Positions 10,679-21,528 are shown, numbered from the stretch's first letter. The stretch is DNA of 64,000 nucleotides from Sindora glabra (GCA_020226215.1 CM035228.1:66933989-66997988); one strand, 5' to 3'. Translations and numbers: made by a program. Notes: generated from the letters alone by a model not told the origin.

Positions 10679-13192
10679 CTAATCAACCTCCTCAATCTTA
10701 GGGCCGGCACTACCAGTACCAGAAGAAGAGGCATCGTGATCCATGCCACCGGCCATATCGGGAGGGGCACCCTGGTACATCTTGGCAATGATTGGGTTAC
10801 ATATGCTTTCCAGCTCCTTCATCTTGTCCTCAAACTCATCCGCCTCAGCCAGCTGGTTCCCATCCAACCATTGGATTGCATGTTCAATGGAATCTTCAAT
10901 TCTCTTTTTGTCATCCGCAGAGAGCTTAGAGCCAATCTTCTCATCTTTGACGGTGTTTCTCATGTTGTATGCATAATTCTCCAGAGCATTCTTTGCATCA
11001 ATCTTCTTCTTGTGCTCCTCGTCTTCAGCCTTGTACTTCTCTGCCTCCTGAACCATCTTCTCAATCTCTTCTTTGGAAAGTCTTCCCTTGTCATTGGTGA
11101 TAGTGATCTTGTTCTTCTGCCCAGTAGTCTTGTCCTCAGCAGAGACATTCAAGATGCCGTTGGCGTCAATATCAAAGCAGACAGTGATCTGAGGCACACC
11201 TCTGGGCGCAGGGGGAATGCCAGAAAGCTCAAATTTACCAAGCAAGTTGTTATCCCTGGTTCTAGCTCTTTCACCTTCATAAACCTGGATCAACACACCA
11301 GGTTGGTTGTCTGAGTAGGTTGAGAAAACTTGCTCCTTTTTGGTAGGTATTGTTGTGTTCCTTGGAATGAGCACAGTCATCACACCACCAGCAGTCTCCA
11401 GACCAAGAGACAAAGGGGTCACATCCAACAATAGTAAGTCCTGAACCTTCTCATTGCCCTCGCCACTCAAGATAGCAGCTTGGACAGCAGCTCCATAAGC
11501 AACGGCCTCATCAGGGTTGATGCTCTTGCATAGCTCTTTTCCACTGAAGAAGTCCTGCAACAGCTGCTGCACTTTGGGAATTCTGGTGGATCCCCCAACA
11601 AGAACAACATCATGGACACTGCTCTTGTCCATCTTAGCATCCCTCAGACACTTCTCTACAGGTTCCATACATTTCCTAAAAAGATCCATGTTAAGTTCCT
11701 CAAACCTAGCACGAGTGATTGTGGTGTAGAAGTCAACACCTTCGTACAGGGAATCAATCTCAATGGTGGTCTGTGCAGTGGTTGAGAGAGTTCTCTTGGC
11801 CCTTTCACAAGCAGTCCTCAACCTTCTAAGGGCCCTTGGATTCCCATTAATATCCTTCTTATGCTTCCTCTTAAACTCCTGGACAAAATGATTCACCATT
11901 CTATTGTCGAAATCCTCTCCTCCAAGATGAGTATCTCCAGCAGTAGCCTTAACTTCAAAGATACCCTCCTCAATGGTGAGAAGAGAGACATCAAAAGTCC
12001 CACCACCAAGGTCAAAGATCAGCACATTCTTTTCACCAACACTACTAGCCTTCTTATCAAGACCATAAGCAATGGCAGCAGCAGTGGGTTCATTGATAAT
12101 ACGCATGACATTAAGTCCAGCAATGACTCCAGCATCCTTTGTAGCCTGACGCTGAGAGTCATTGAAGTAAGCTGGAACTGTAACAACTGCATTCTTCACA
12201 GTTGAACCAAGATAGGCCTCAGCAATCTCACGCATCTTCATGAGGACCATGGAGGAAATTTCTTCAGCAGCGAACAGCTTCTCCTCACCTTTGTAGTTTA
12301 CCATAATCATCGGCTTATCGCCAGTACCAGCAATAACCTTGAATGGCCAGAGTTTCATATCACTTTGGACGGAAGAATCACTGAATCTCCTACCAATCAA
12401 ACGCTTAGCATCTACACCAATTCACATGTAAAAGGTTAGCACACTGAACCGAACAATTAAACACTACCATATGAATGATATCATAAATTTCCAATTCAAT
12501 CATGAAAACAAAATAACTAGTCTTGTGTGTTATTTAATACCGCGATTAATTGATCAATAAAACCATCACAAGTAGATGAAATTCAGTAACACATTCAATT
12601 TCTCATGCCATAGAAGAAATCGATTTCTAACAAAATCATGCCTCCAAAAGCAATAAAACCCCAAACGTAAAATTAAACGGCGATTTTCCTCCAAGAACAA
12701 CTGCATCAACTTATCATTATGAAGCAGAACAGAAACCAGTGCCACTATTGTAAAACGAACACATGAAAGAAAAACAAATTAAAGAAAACAACTAAACTAA
12801 CAAACGTTGCTCGGTAAGCCATAACCATAGCAAAGAATCCTGCTTCCACCAACATTTATACCAAGAAACATTATGGAAATTTCACATATTAGTAAAAGTA
12901 CATTGAATCAAAACTTTGACAGAAAGGGTCAACCAGATCTATAGGCTCATAAAATGCATCAAAACACTAAAATCTTACCAAAAACAGTATTGGTGGGGTT
13001 CATGGCAACCTGGTTCTTGGCTGCATCACCGATCAACCTCTCGGCATCGGTAAAAGCAACGTAAGACGGCGTCGTCCGGTTGCCTTGGTCATTGGCAATG
13101 ATCTCAACACGGTCATGCTGCCACACTCCGACGCACGAGTAGGTGGTTCCAAGGTCAATCCCGATGGCTTTACCCTCTCCTTTTGCCGCCAT
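10679..13192 (-). CDS. HSC70: Cytosolic HSC70/HSP70 chaperone, intact, two exons
   Basis: Exon 1 is 13192-12979 (ATG start) and exon 2 is 12411-10679 (TAG stop), giving 648 residues, the normal length for plant cytosolic HSP70. The protein is an ATP-driven chaperone that binds exposed hydrophobic peptides with J-domain and nucleotide-exchange partners. All three family signatures are present: IDLGTTYS at 12-19, IFDLGGGTFDVSLL at 203-216 and VVLVGGSTRIPK at about 340-351. The nucleotide-binding domain spans about 1-385, followed by the DLLLLDVTPLSLG linker at 396-408, then the substrate-binding domain and helical lid. A basic KRKHKK cluster lies at 252-257. The last four residues are EEVD, the TPR-cochaperone motif specific to cytosolic and nuclear forms. 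The split codon is Asp72 (NTVF/DAKRL), the conserved HSC70 intron site. No frameshift or missing key residue was seen. The promoter carries a heat-shock element. Confidence 0.98.
12412..12978 (-). other. HSC70 intron, 567 bp
   Basis: The donor is G/GTAAGATT at 12978 and the acceptor is TTGGTGTAG/AT at 12412. The phase (after the first base of the Asp72 codon) and position match the single conserved intron of plant constitutive HSC70 genes. Without splicing, translation would stop six codons into the intron. Confidence 0.95.
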
Positions 13193-13270
13193 TGTTGCTC
13201 AGAATAACAGAGATGAATGAGTAGAGAAAGAAAGTTGCTAGGGGTTGCTCAACTATGAATTTGTTTGTAG
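13193..13270 (-). other. HSC70 5' UTR (approximate)
   Basis: About 75 bases separate the ATG from the start site predicted some 25-35 bases downstream of the TATA box. No upstream ATG in good context was noticed. The exact start site is an estimate. Confidence 0.5.
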
Positions 13271-13296
13271 GCAAAGAAAAGAAAAGAGAGCGACGG

Positions 13297-13304
13297 CTTA
13301 TATA
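13297..13304 (-). promoter_or_regulatory. HSC70 TATA box
   Basis: TATATAAG on the minus strand lies about 105 bases upstream of the ATG. Its position fits a start site near 13268 and lies just downstream of the heat-shock element. Confidence 0.85.
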
Positions 13305-13338
13305 CAATTTTGAATGAGAATTCGAATGCTTAAGAGCA

Positions 13339-13351
13339 TTCTAGAAAGTTC
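13339..13351 (-). promoter_or_regulatory. Perfect three-unit heat-shock element
   Basis: TTCTAGAAAGTTC contains three alternating TTC/GAA/TTC units at exact 5-base spacing, the binding site for trimeric heat-shock factor. It lies about 35 bases upstream of the TATA box, as in heat-inducible plant HSP promoters. Confidence 0.88.
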
Positions 13352-13387
13352 CATGGGAGCGCATGCAAAGGACCTAATTTCTATTGC

Positions 13388-13405
13388 TTCTGGTTGGTTC
13401 CAGAT
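13388..13405 (-). promoter_or_regulatory. Degenerate four-unit heat-shock element
   Basis: TTCTGGTTGGTTCCAGAT keeps the 5-base register of a heat-shock element. Units 1 and 3 are perfect TTC; units 2 and 4 each have one mismatch (GTT, GAT). It lies 36 bases beyond the perfect element, so cooperative factor binding is plausible but inferred. Confidence 0.5.
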
Positions 13406-13417
13406 GTTACGTATTTG

Positions 13418-13422
13418 CCAAT
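13418..13422 (+). promoter_or_regulatory. CCAAT box upstream of HSC70
   Basis: CCAAT lies about 115 bases upstream of the TATA box, read on the strand opposite to the gene. CCAAT boxes act in either orientation and commonly accompany heat-shock elements in plant HSP promoters. The motif is short, so chance is possible. Confidence 0.4.
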
Positions 13423-13715
13423 CAAGAAAAAAGGCGCTCACTACCACTTTTTAATTGCTGGAAAAATGGATTCTTTAACAAAAATCATTTTCTTACAATT
13501 TTTAGCTGTATATGACAGTTGAAAATTACTCAAAGTAAATATTTGGTTACATCTATCAGCTTTTTAGGAGTGACCGTATCGATATATCTACATCAGTTTA
13601 TATGTGTCGATAATCAATTTTAATTTATTTAGCAAAATTAGATGATATTTATCTATATTTATATTATATCTTTATTATTATGAAATTTTGAGTATATTTG
13701 ATAATATTAAAATTT

Positions 13716-14240
13716 AGAAAAATTATAAATTACTCTCTCTAATTATGAATTATTTAAATTTTATCCTCACGAACTATAGAAATAAATAAATTACCTCTGA
13801 AACTATAAAAAATTTGGATTCTACCTCACTGGTAGTAATTTATTGAAAAATATTAGGAAAAATTATAAATTAACCCCATTAATTATGAAATAGTTATATT
13901 TTACTCTTATTTACTTTCCAAATTTATAAATTAATCTCTTAATTATGTAAAATTTACGACTAACACTCATTATCTACTCAATTAACTTTTTTATTAAATT
14001 ACATGAATTGTAAAAAAGTTTTTAAACTTAAATCATAATATTATTATATATTAAATTATCACATTATTTTTTACACATAATTCTTATGTTATATAATTAA
14101 TAAAAATCAAATTAAATATATAAAATTTTTATTTAAACTTAAAAATGAGTTACAAAATTATGTGTAAAAATGATATAATAAATTAATATATAATAATATT
14201 GTAATTCATATTATTAATATTACTCAACATTAGTCATCAC
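13716..14240 (+). repeat. MULE-2 left arm
   Basis: This arm pairs with 14991-15515. It contains several short lines resembling AATTATRAATTA...TTTACYC, so the arm is itself internally repetitive. Confidence 0.9.
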
Positions 14241-14353
14241 AATTCATTTTTTTTATTGAATTAGTTGTCTATTATATGGAATATGGATCGAAAATATTAA
14301 GTGCAAAAGTTAAGTAAATACAAATATTATGTTATATCAAAAATACTAAAAAC

Positions 14354-14795
14354 TTAATATTTTCATTAATTTTAACAAAAAAAATATACATAACCCTTAT
14401 GAAGTATGACATTTATCAAATAATCCCATTAAACTTTCAAATCTTACAAATAATCCCTCTGAACTAAAGTTTTGAAAAAATGTAAAGGCTAGAAAAATAG
14501 ATAGAATGATTTAGTAGTGGTTCTATTATCATTTAATGGTAGTTTTATACCACTACTACTTACTTAGCGATGGTTTAAAGAAGTAGTGGTATAAAATCGC
14601 CGATAAGTGAAAAAATTACGATAATTTTTAACCGTCGGTAAAAAAAACATAATAGAAGTATTTTTTTTCATATTTTTTAAAACTTTAGAAAGGCTATTTA
14701 TAAGGTTTGAAAATTCAGAGGATTATTTGATAGAAGGCATAATTCAAGGGGGTTATGTGTATTTTTTTTCTTATTAAAATTAATGAAAATATTAA
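14354..14795. mobile_element. Inverted-repeat unit nested in the MULE-2 loop
   Basis: The ends are exact inverted repeats: TTAATATTTTCATTAATTTT at 14354 onward pairs with its complement ending at 14795. The arms continue for about 130 bases with a CATAACCC landmark. The core has short GC-richer palindromic phrases such as TAGTGGTATAAAATCG. Flanking eight-base strings (CTAAAAAC at 14346, TTTAAAAC at 14796) match at six positions, so any target duplication is uncertain. It may be a MITE inserted into MULE-2 or part of MULE-2 itself. Confidence 0.6.
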
Positions 14796-14990
14796 TTTAA
14801 AACTTTGTTTAATCTTTCCTAAAAATTTATACTAGTTAGACTTCTACTTGTGATAAAAAATTAATTTCAATGAATGTTTGTTTTAAATTTTAGAGAAGGT
14901 TTTTATATTTCTTTTGGGAAAAATATAAATAAAGTAAATTTATTAAATAATATAATCCCTTTCTAAAGATAAATGTATCAATCTAAATAT

Positions 14991-15515
14991 GTGATGGCTA
15001 ATGTTGAGTAATACTAATAATATAAATTGTAATATTATTATATATTAATTTATTGTATCATTTTTATACATAATTTTGTAACTCATTTTCAAGTTTAAAT
15101 AAAAATTTTATATATTTAATTTAATTTTTATTAATTATATAACATAAGAATTATGTGTAAAAAAATAATGTGATAATCTAACATATAATAATATTATGAT
15201 TCAAGCTTAAAAACTTTTTTAAAATTCATGTAATTTAATAAAAAAGCTAATTAAATGAATAATGGGTGTTAATCATAAGTTTTATATAATTAAGGAATTA
15301 ATTTATAAATTTTAAAAGTTAATAAGAGTAAAATTTAACTATTTCATAATTGATGGGGTTAGTTTATAATTTTTCTAAATATTTTTCGTTAAATTACTTA
15401 CAAAGGGGTAGATCCAAGTTTTGCATAGTTTCAAGGGGTAATTTACTTGTTTCCATCATTTAAGCAAGTAAAATCTAAACACTCTATAATTGGAGGGATA
15501 ATTTGTAATTTTTCC
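14991..15515 (-). repeat. MULE-2 right arm
   Basis: This is the inverted partner of 13716-14240. It ends six bases before the 5-bp target duplication of the copia element. Confidence 0.9.
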
Positions 15516-15526
15516 TTAAAATTTTA

Positions 15527-15693
15527 TATTAATATTTCTATAAACTATATATATATTTTTTAACAAAAGGTTATCGTTAATTAGGAATCAAGCCTTGTAT
15601 GACATAATTAACTAGGCAAAGGGTATTTGGATCCAATGCTAATAAAATGAATTTGGATCCTATGATAGATAGAATCTAGAACCTATATTAATA

Positions 15694-15731
<38 letters not shown>

Positions 15732-15842
15732 AAACATTAAATTAATAAAATTAGTTTAATTCATTTTATTTCCTGTCTATCATTCTACAATTGAAATAAA
15801 AAATTATGGTGAATAAATTCTTTTCACAAAAATTTTTCACCA
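15527..15842 (+). repeat. Copia 5' LTR, 316 bp, internally deleted
   Basis: It aligns with 21080-21528 from TRTTAATATTTCTAT through the GGGTATTT and AAACATTAAATTAAT landmarks to the CAYCA end. The opening TG has become TA. About 140 bases present in the 3' LTR after the microsatellite are missing here. Confidence 0.92.
15692..15729 (+). repeat. (AC)n microsatellite inside the 5' LTR
   Basis: A 38-base AC run sits exactly where the 3' LTR carries a GT run on the same strand. Confidence 0.95.
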
Positions 15843-15857
15843 ATTAATATCAAAGCC
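15843..15857 (+). other. Copia primer-binding site (initiator Met-tRNA type)
   Basis: ATTAATATCAAAGCC directly follows the 5' LTR. It matches the usual plant copia form ATTGGTATCAGAGCC except for three G-to-A changes. Confidence 0.85.
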
Positions 15858-17330
15858 TATTTTTTTCTTTTTATTATAGTTGATTTTAAGGAATTCGAAA
15901 TGAAAATTATTGGTCCTCTCATGCGATTTATACCAATAATGAACAAAATAATTGTTGCTATATGTGCTTAAGCATTGCCAAATATGAGATAAGCCTCCAT
16001 AATTGTTCGGTAAATTTAGTCCTATATATGTGTATTGCATTTCTTGCCATAATTAGTTTGTTTATATGGTTCTATATGTATAAAACTTGAAAGATAAGTA
16101 TAAAGCCAAGAAGAAATCTGAAACAAAACCTTATTTTTGGTAAGGATTATATAAAATACTACAAAAAAAAGAAAAAAATTGAAACCTATAGTGAATAAAT
16201 AATGGAAACCTCCATTAATGAACTTCTACAAATTGAAGAAATTGACAGGGAATAGCGGGTAGATAAAATTCAATTTTTTAAAGGGGGTTTTGGTATGTAA
16301 GAAGCATAAAACATGAGCCTTTCTCTTTGGTAAACTCAGAATAACCTCCAAAATGGAAACTTTCTCCATAATTGTGTTCTTTAAAATTTTGAAATTCATG
16401 ATAACTACCGTTTTGGGATAAATATCAATTAGTTTAGGCAATACAAGGATGAAAGAGAATATCCAGGTAGGAAGATCATGAAAATCACGTTTAGAATTGC
16501 GTGAAATAAATTAGGAAACAATCGAATACAAGCTAGGTTGAAATTAGGCCTATAAAGACCTACTATTGCTTAGTTTTGCTGGGAAGAAGCTAAATAGTGT
16601 GCTCACATGTACAGTAAATCACGCAGTCAGTGCATGAGGCCCATGCACTACCTTACCGGTAATGGCTAGCAGTAGTGAAAGCGTCGTCATGCTACACTCT
16701 CTAAGTATTCTACAATGGGCAATTTTTTAAAATAAAATTAACTTTAATTTATTAGCCCATTTTATTTGAATATTCAAATGGGCTTATTTTAGGCCTAAAA
16801 TTTTTCTATATATTTATTGATATACTGTCCATAATATTAATATTTATGAAATTTTTGGATGTCGTTTATGTATTTTAATAATTTTTGAAGTTGTATTTGT
16901 TAAAAGGAAATTATTAGTGACTTGCACTATGCCATAATAAACTTGTGTAATTATGGACTAGCATTCATAGGGCTAATTATATGAATTTTCTAATTTATTT
17001 TTAATAAGAAAAATTTTTTACAAGGGAGAGGTTATATTAATAATATAAATACCCTTCAACATTATATTGTTGATGCAATTTGTTGATTATAGTGAAAGTG
17101 TAAAGTTATGTGTTGTGTATCTAAATTACTTAAATACCATTTACTATTAATGTTATAAGAGCATGACATTTAATTCTTATATTATGTTGTAAAGTTTAAA
17201 ATGCCCTTTAGTGTTTCATTTTATGACATGATATTATGTAAGGTTTCATATTTAAATGTTGTGAGGAAAACATTAGCATAATTACATTACACAGACATTA
17301 ATGTTTAATGTGTTTTTTCTTGATTGTTTT
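15858..17330 (+). other. Copia leader and gag position, no gag recognised
   Basis: This 1.5 kb should hold gag, but no gag or CCHC knuckle similarity is visible in any plus frame. A less AT-rich patch at about 16600-16720 stands out. Short minus-strand frames (15837-16040, 16226-16441) have no family resemblance. Gag may have been deleted, replaced or mutated beyond recognition. Confidence 0.5.
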
Positions 17331-20300
17331 GCAACATGACTATGAAAAGACATTGAACATGACAATAAGAAAGGATAAGACTAATATTTATTTCAAATCC
17401 AATTTAATGGATGTACCATCAGATACATAGTGGCTAGTTCCATAATTCACACTACCAATTCTTCTTAATTATTAAGAAATTCTAGAAAACTAAACAATGG
17501 TGAATTAATTGTTAGAGTGAGAAATTATTAAAAAATGGGAGTAAAGCTCATTAAGGATGTATTTCTGTAATTGTGTACTGAACATGAACTGGTATTGAAA
17601 GATATAGTCATTAAGGATGTATTTCTGTAGTTATGTACTGAACGTGAACTGGTATTAAAAGACATAGTCTTTGTGCCTTCTATAAAAAGGAACATAATAT
17701 TTGTTGTAGCACTAGATTTCCAAAGATGTTCTTGTAATTTTGGAAGCAAGAAAATGTATTTATTCCAAGGTTTAATCATGATAGAGACTAGTGAACTAAC
17801 ATATGGATTATACAGGATAATTCTAAATTTGAGTTCCTTTAACATTGTTAACACAATCATAAGGAAGCAAAAAAGAAAAATCAAAGAGAACTCTTCGATG
17901 CTATGGTACAGGCATTTGGGTCACATTTCTAGAGACCAAATTTAGAAATGGATCAGAGAGGGTGTTTTACACAATCTTGACTTCTCTAATCAAGATACCT
18001 ATGTGGACTGTATTAAAGAAAAGTTCACTACTAAGGCTAGAAAAGGAAAGAGAGTTAGAAGACAAGAGACACTGGAACTTATTCATAATGATATATGCAA
18101 TTCTATTACACCTATAGCAATGGGAGGTTTGAAATATTTTATTACTTTTATTAATGATTACTCGTGGTTTGAATAGATAGAGTTGCTTGTGGAAAAATGC
18201 ATTCAAGACATTTAAGGCAGCAATCAACCTTAAATACAATAAGAAAATCAAATGTTTTAATTTTGATTGGGGAGAAAAGTATTATGGCAAATATGATGAG
18301 ATTAGAAGGAACCTAAGTCCATTTACTAGGTATCTCTAGGAATGTGGCATTAAGGTTAGCTACATTATGATTGGTACACTAGAACAAAATAGGATAGCTG
18401 AAAGGAGAAATAAAATACTTCTTGACATAATCTAATGCATGTTTTCCTATTCTACACTTCTGGATTTCTTATGAGAGAAGCATTGAAGACCATAAGCTAT
18501 ATGCTAAATCAAGTACCAAGTAAATTTGTACTTATGACTCCATATAAACTACTAAATGATAAGAAACCATTTATACCCATGACTCTATGTAAACTACTGA
18601 ATGACACAAAACCAACTTTAAGTAATCTTCGTATTTGGGATTGTAGAGTGAAGGTGAAGCCATACATTCTAACTATGAGGAAACTTGATTCTAAAACAAT
18701 ATATGAGTTCTTTGTTAGTTATTATTTTGGTTCCAAAGGCAACAGGTTCTATTGTCTGACTTACACTACCTAAGTTATTAAATCTAATAAAGCTATTTAT
18801 TTTGAGGATAAGTTAGATAGTGGGAATCAAACGCCATAGATTACTAACTTTAAAGGGAAAAAAGTTATCATTCCCTTAATATCTAAATCTGCTAGTTCTT
18901 CATCTTTTAGTCCTCTACAACATAAATTAATATAGCCTTTGAAGGAAGATAAGGTTTCTAATATTGAATTTTGTTTAAGGAAATCACTTAAAGAGCATAG
19001 ATTGGTGATATTAAATGACTATATGGTATATTTGTAGGGATACGAGTATGATCTAAATAATGATACTAATCATATTACATTCTCTCAAGCAATGCATAGT
19101 TCTAATTCTCCTGAATACATCACATAATAGAGGATGAATTAGTTTTAATGAATAAAAAATAAGCATGGAATCTTATAAAATTGCCTAAAAATTGCAAGTT
19201 GATTAAATGTAAATGGGTTTTCAAGACTAAGCATGATGCTTACAAGCAGATTAAAAGATATAAATATAGACTTATGGTTAAAGGCCATACTAAAAAAGGA
19301 ATGAGTGGATTATAAAGTGACTTTATTATCAATATTAATAAAGGATCCTTTCGAAATTATTATAGCTCTAATTGCTCACTTTAATCTAGAGCTTTACCAA
19401 ATAGATGTGAAAATAACATTCTTAAATAGTGATCTATCTAAAACCATGTACATGGAGCAACCAAGTAGATTTCGAAAAAAAGGTAAAAAGCATTTAGTGT
19501 GCAAATTAAAAAAAAAATCTATATATAGTTTAAAGCAAGCTTCTTGCCAATGATATCTTAAGTTTCATGAAACAATTACCCCTCTTGAATTTAGAGAGAA
19601 TAGTGTGAATCAATATATTTATATGATAAAAAATGCTAGCAAATTTATGATTTTGGTCTTGTATATGGATGACATTCTCTAAGTAAACAACAACTTGAAC
19701 TTGCTAACTGAAATAAAGCAATTACTATCACATCATTTTAAGATGAAAGACTTAAGAAATGCCTCATTTATTCTAGGCATTAAGATACTTTATGATAGAT
19801 CTTAAAGTATTCTTAACTTATCTTAAAAGTTGTATATTAAGAAGATTTTGAAAAGATTTAATATATTTACTTACTCTCAAGTTGCTTCGTCCATTTAGAG
19901 AGGTAAAGTGTTTATAAAGGCTTAATGTCCTCAAACTAATAAAGAGAAAGAAAAGATGGAAAAGGTCCCATATGCATCAGTTGGAGTATCAGTTGTAGGT
20001 AGCCAATGTACACTCAAATATGTATATAACTTGATATTACATTTAATGTGGGTATACTTAGAAGATACTTAAGTAATCCAGGTCAAAGACACTAGACTAC
20101 TACAAAAAGAGTTCCTAGGCGCCCTTAGGGTGCAAAGGACTTTATGCTAACTAATAAAAGATCAGAAGATTTTAGCATTATAGCCTACTCAAACTCAAAC
20201 TATATTGGTTTTCTAGATGATTTAAAGTCTACATCTAGGTATATTTTCATGATGATTGGAAGTGTTATGTCATAGAAAAGTATCAAGCAGTCAATTGTTA

Positions 20301-20645
20301 CAATCTTCACCATGGAAGATGAGTACGTTGCCTATTATGAAGCTTCTCCTTAAGTTATATGGTTGAGAAATTATCTTTCTGAGTTTCATCTTGTGGAAAG
20401 TATTGTTAGGCCCTTAATCATCTTCTGTGACAACTCTATTGCTATAAACTTCTTCCTCATTGACAAAAATTTCACTCATTTAAAGATATAAAATATCACT
20501 ATATGAGAGAAGGTGTATGAGTATGTTACTATTATTAAGCACATTTCCATAAATTATATACTCGTAAATCCGCTAACTAAGGGATTAGGAATAGAAACTT
20601 TTATTGAACATGTAAACCATATAGGTTTGTGTAAAACCTTTTGAT
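17330..20645 (+). pseudogene. Copia pol relic (protease, integrase, RT, RNase H)
   Basis: A protease-like start (DVPSDTxWL) is near 17408-17435. Then come the GAG-pre-integrase segment LWYRHLGHIS (17900-17935) and an integrase core with LIHNDI and KYFITFINDYS (18075-18165). A later segment reads EQNRIAERRNKILLD (18380-18430). RT follows: KLIKCKWVFKTK (19195-19232), LELYQIDVKITFLN (19384-19425), LVCKLKKKSIYSLKQAS (19495-19545) and the catalytic block YMDDIL near 19660-19680. RNase H ends with LVNPLTKGLGIETF near 20565-20605. Many in-frame stops and shifts make it inactive. The YMDD pair is still readable. Confidence 0.93.
17549..17668 (+). repeat. 60-bp tandem duplication in copia pol
   Basis: Units 17549-17608 and 17609-17668 are directly adjacent and differ at five positions, all transitions. 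The duplication sits between the protease-like and integrase-like segments. Confidence 0.95.
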
Positions 20646-21068
20646 ATTTTAGGTTAGTAGGATTTAATATATATGGCATCATTTATGGTTTATGAATAAA
20701 ATTTTATGTTATGTAACCATATTTGTGCATATTATGATTATAACACATTTATAGAGACATTTAGACCTTATCTTATAGTTATACCAATATTATTGATAAT
20801 TGTTAGGCATCTTCGATGAATGCCAAGACCCTTATGTGTAGATTTACATGTAGTCATATAAAATTATGTAATTTTATTTTATACATATTGATAGTGTTGG
20901 TTAACAAGATGTGGGTATCTAGTATATTATAATGCTAATATCCTTTCAGATATAGTATCTATGTTATTTAATATCTATGATATCAATTAGACCAATGGGT
21001 GTAAAAGTACTAATTTCATATTAACATTAATCCTTTTTGTGATCACTATTAATAAATAATATATATTC

Positions 21069-21079
21069 AAGTGGGAGAT
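21069..21079 (+). other. Copia polypurine tract
   Basis: AAGTGGGAGAT immediately precedes the 3' LTR. This is the usual plant copia plus-strand priming tract. Confidence 0.9.
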
Positions 21080-21528
21080 TGTTAATATTTCTATGTACTA
21101 CACATAATTTATTAATAAAAAGCTTGTTGTTAATTATGCCTTACATGACATAATAAAATGGGCAAAGGGTATTTAGGCCTAATACTAACAAAATAGGTTT
21201 GAATCTTGTGATGAATAGGATTTAGAATCTAGATTAAGCAATATATGTATGTGTGTGTGTGTGTGTGTGTGTAATCTCTACTTCATATCTCTCAAAGTCT
21301 AAAACTTTCAGTTCCATCGAAGAAAATCTACTGTAAAGAGACAAAGAGATCGCTGAAGAAAGCATTCTCCAGTATATTAGTGAGAAGGCTTATTCTATAG
21401 ATAGCAAGTATTTATGAAACATTAAATTAATAGAATTAGTTTAATTTATTTTATTCTTTCTCTATTATATTACAATTAAAAGTCAAGATTATGGTAAATA
21501 AATTTTTTTTCATAAAAATTTTCCATCA
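21080..21528 (+). repeat. Copia 3' LTR, 449 bp
   Basis: It begins TGTTAATATTTC and ends CATCA, followed by TTTTA. It contains a (GT)n run at 21250-21272, then a 140-base segment absent from the 5' LTR. Confidence 0.93.
21250..21272 (+). repeat. (GT)n microsatellite inside the 3' LTR
   Basis: A 23-base GT run occupies the site of the AC run in the 5' LTR. Confidence 0.95.

Larger units (their letters stand above)
13716..15515. mobile_element. MULE-2: Mutator-like foldback element
   Basis: Two 525-base arms (13716-14240 and 14991-15515) face each other and appear close to 90% alike by eye. Outer ends read (A/G)GAAAAATTAYAAATTA. The perfect 9-base direct repeat TTAAAATTT flanks it at 13707-13715 and 15516-15524, which identifies it as Mutator-like. 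No transposase is present, so it depended on a relative. Its 750-base loop contains another inverted-repeat unit (14354-14795). A shorter relative occurs at about 63.4-63.9 kb. Confidence 0.92.
15527..21528 (+). mobile_element. Complete but decayed Ty1/copia retrotransposon
   Basis: Both LTRs, primer-binding site, pol relic and polypurine tract are in the canonical order over 6.0 kb. The perfect 5-base target duplication TTTTA lies at 15522-15526 and 21529-21533. Domain order (protease, integrase, reverse transcriptase, RNase H) is the copia arrangement. The coding region has dozens of stops. No gag similarity is visible between 15858 and about 17330. The LTRs have diverged strongly and differ by a 140-base segment, so the insertion is old. 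Confidence 0.95.

Noticed and set aside
10562..11314. 250-codon plus-strand open frame
   Set aside because: It is antisense to the HSC70 3' exon and has no independent similarity; a shadow of codon usage in the real gene.
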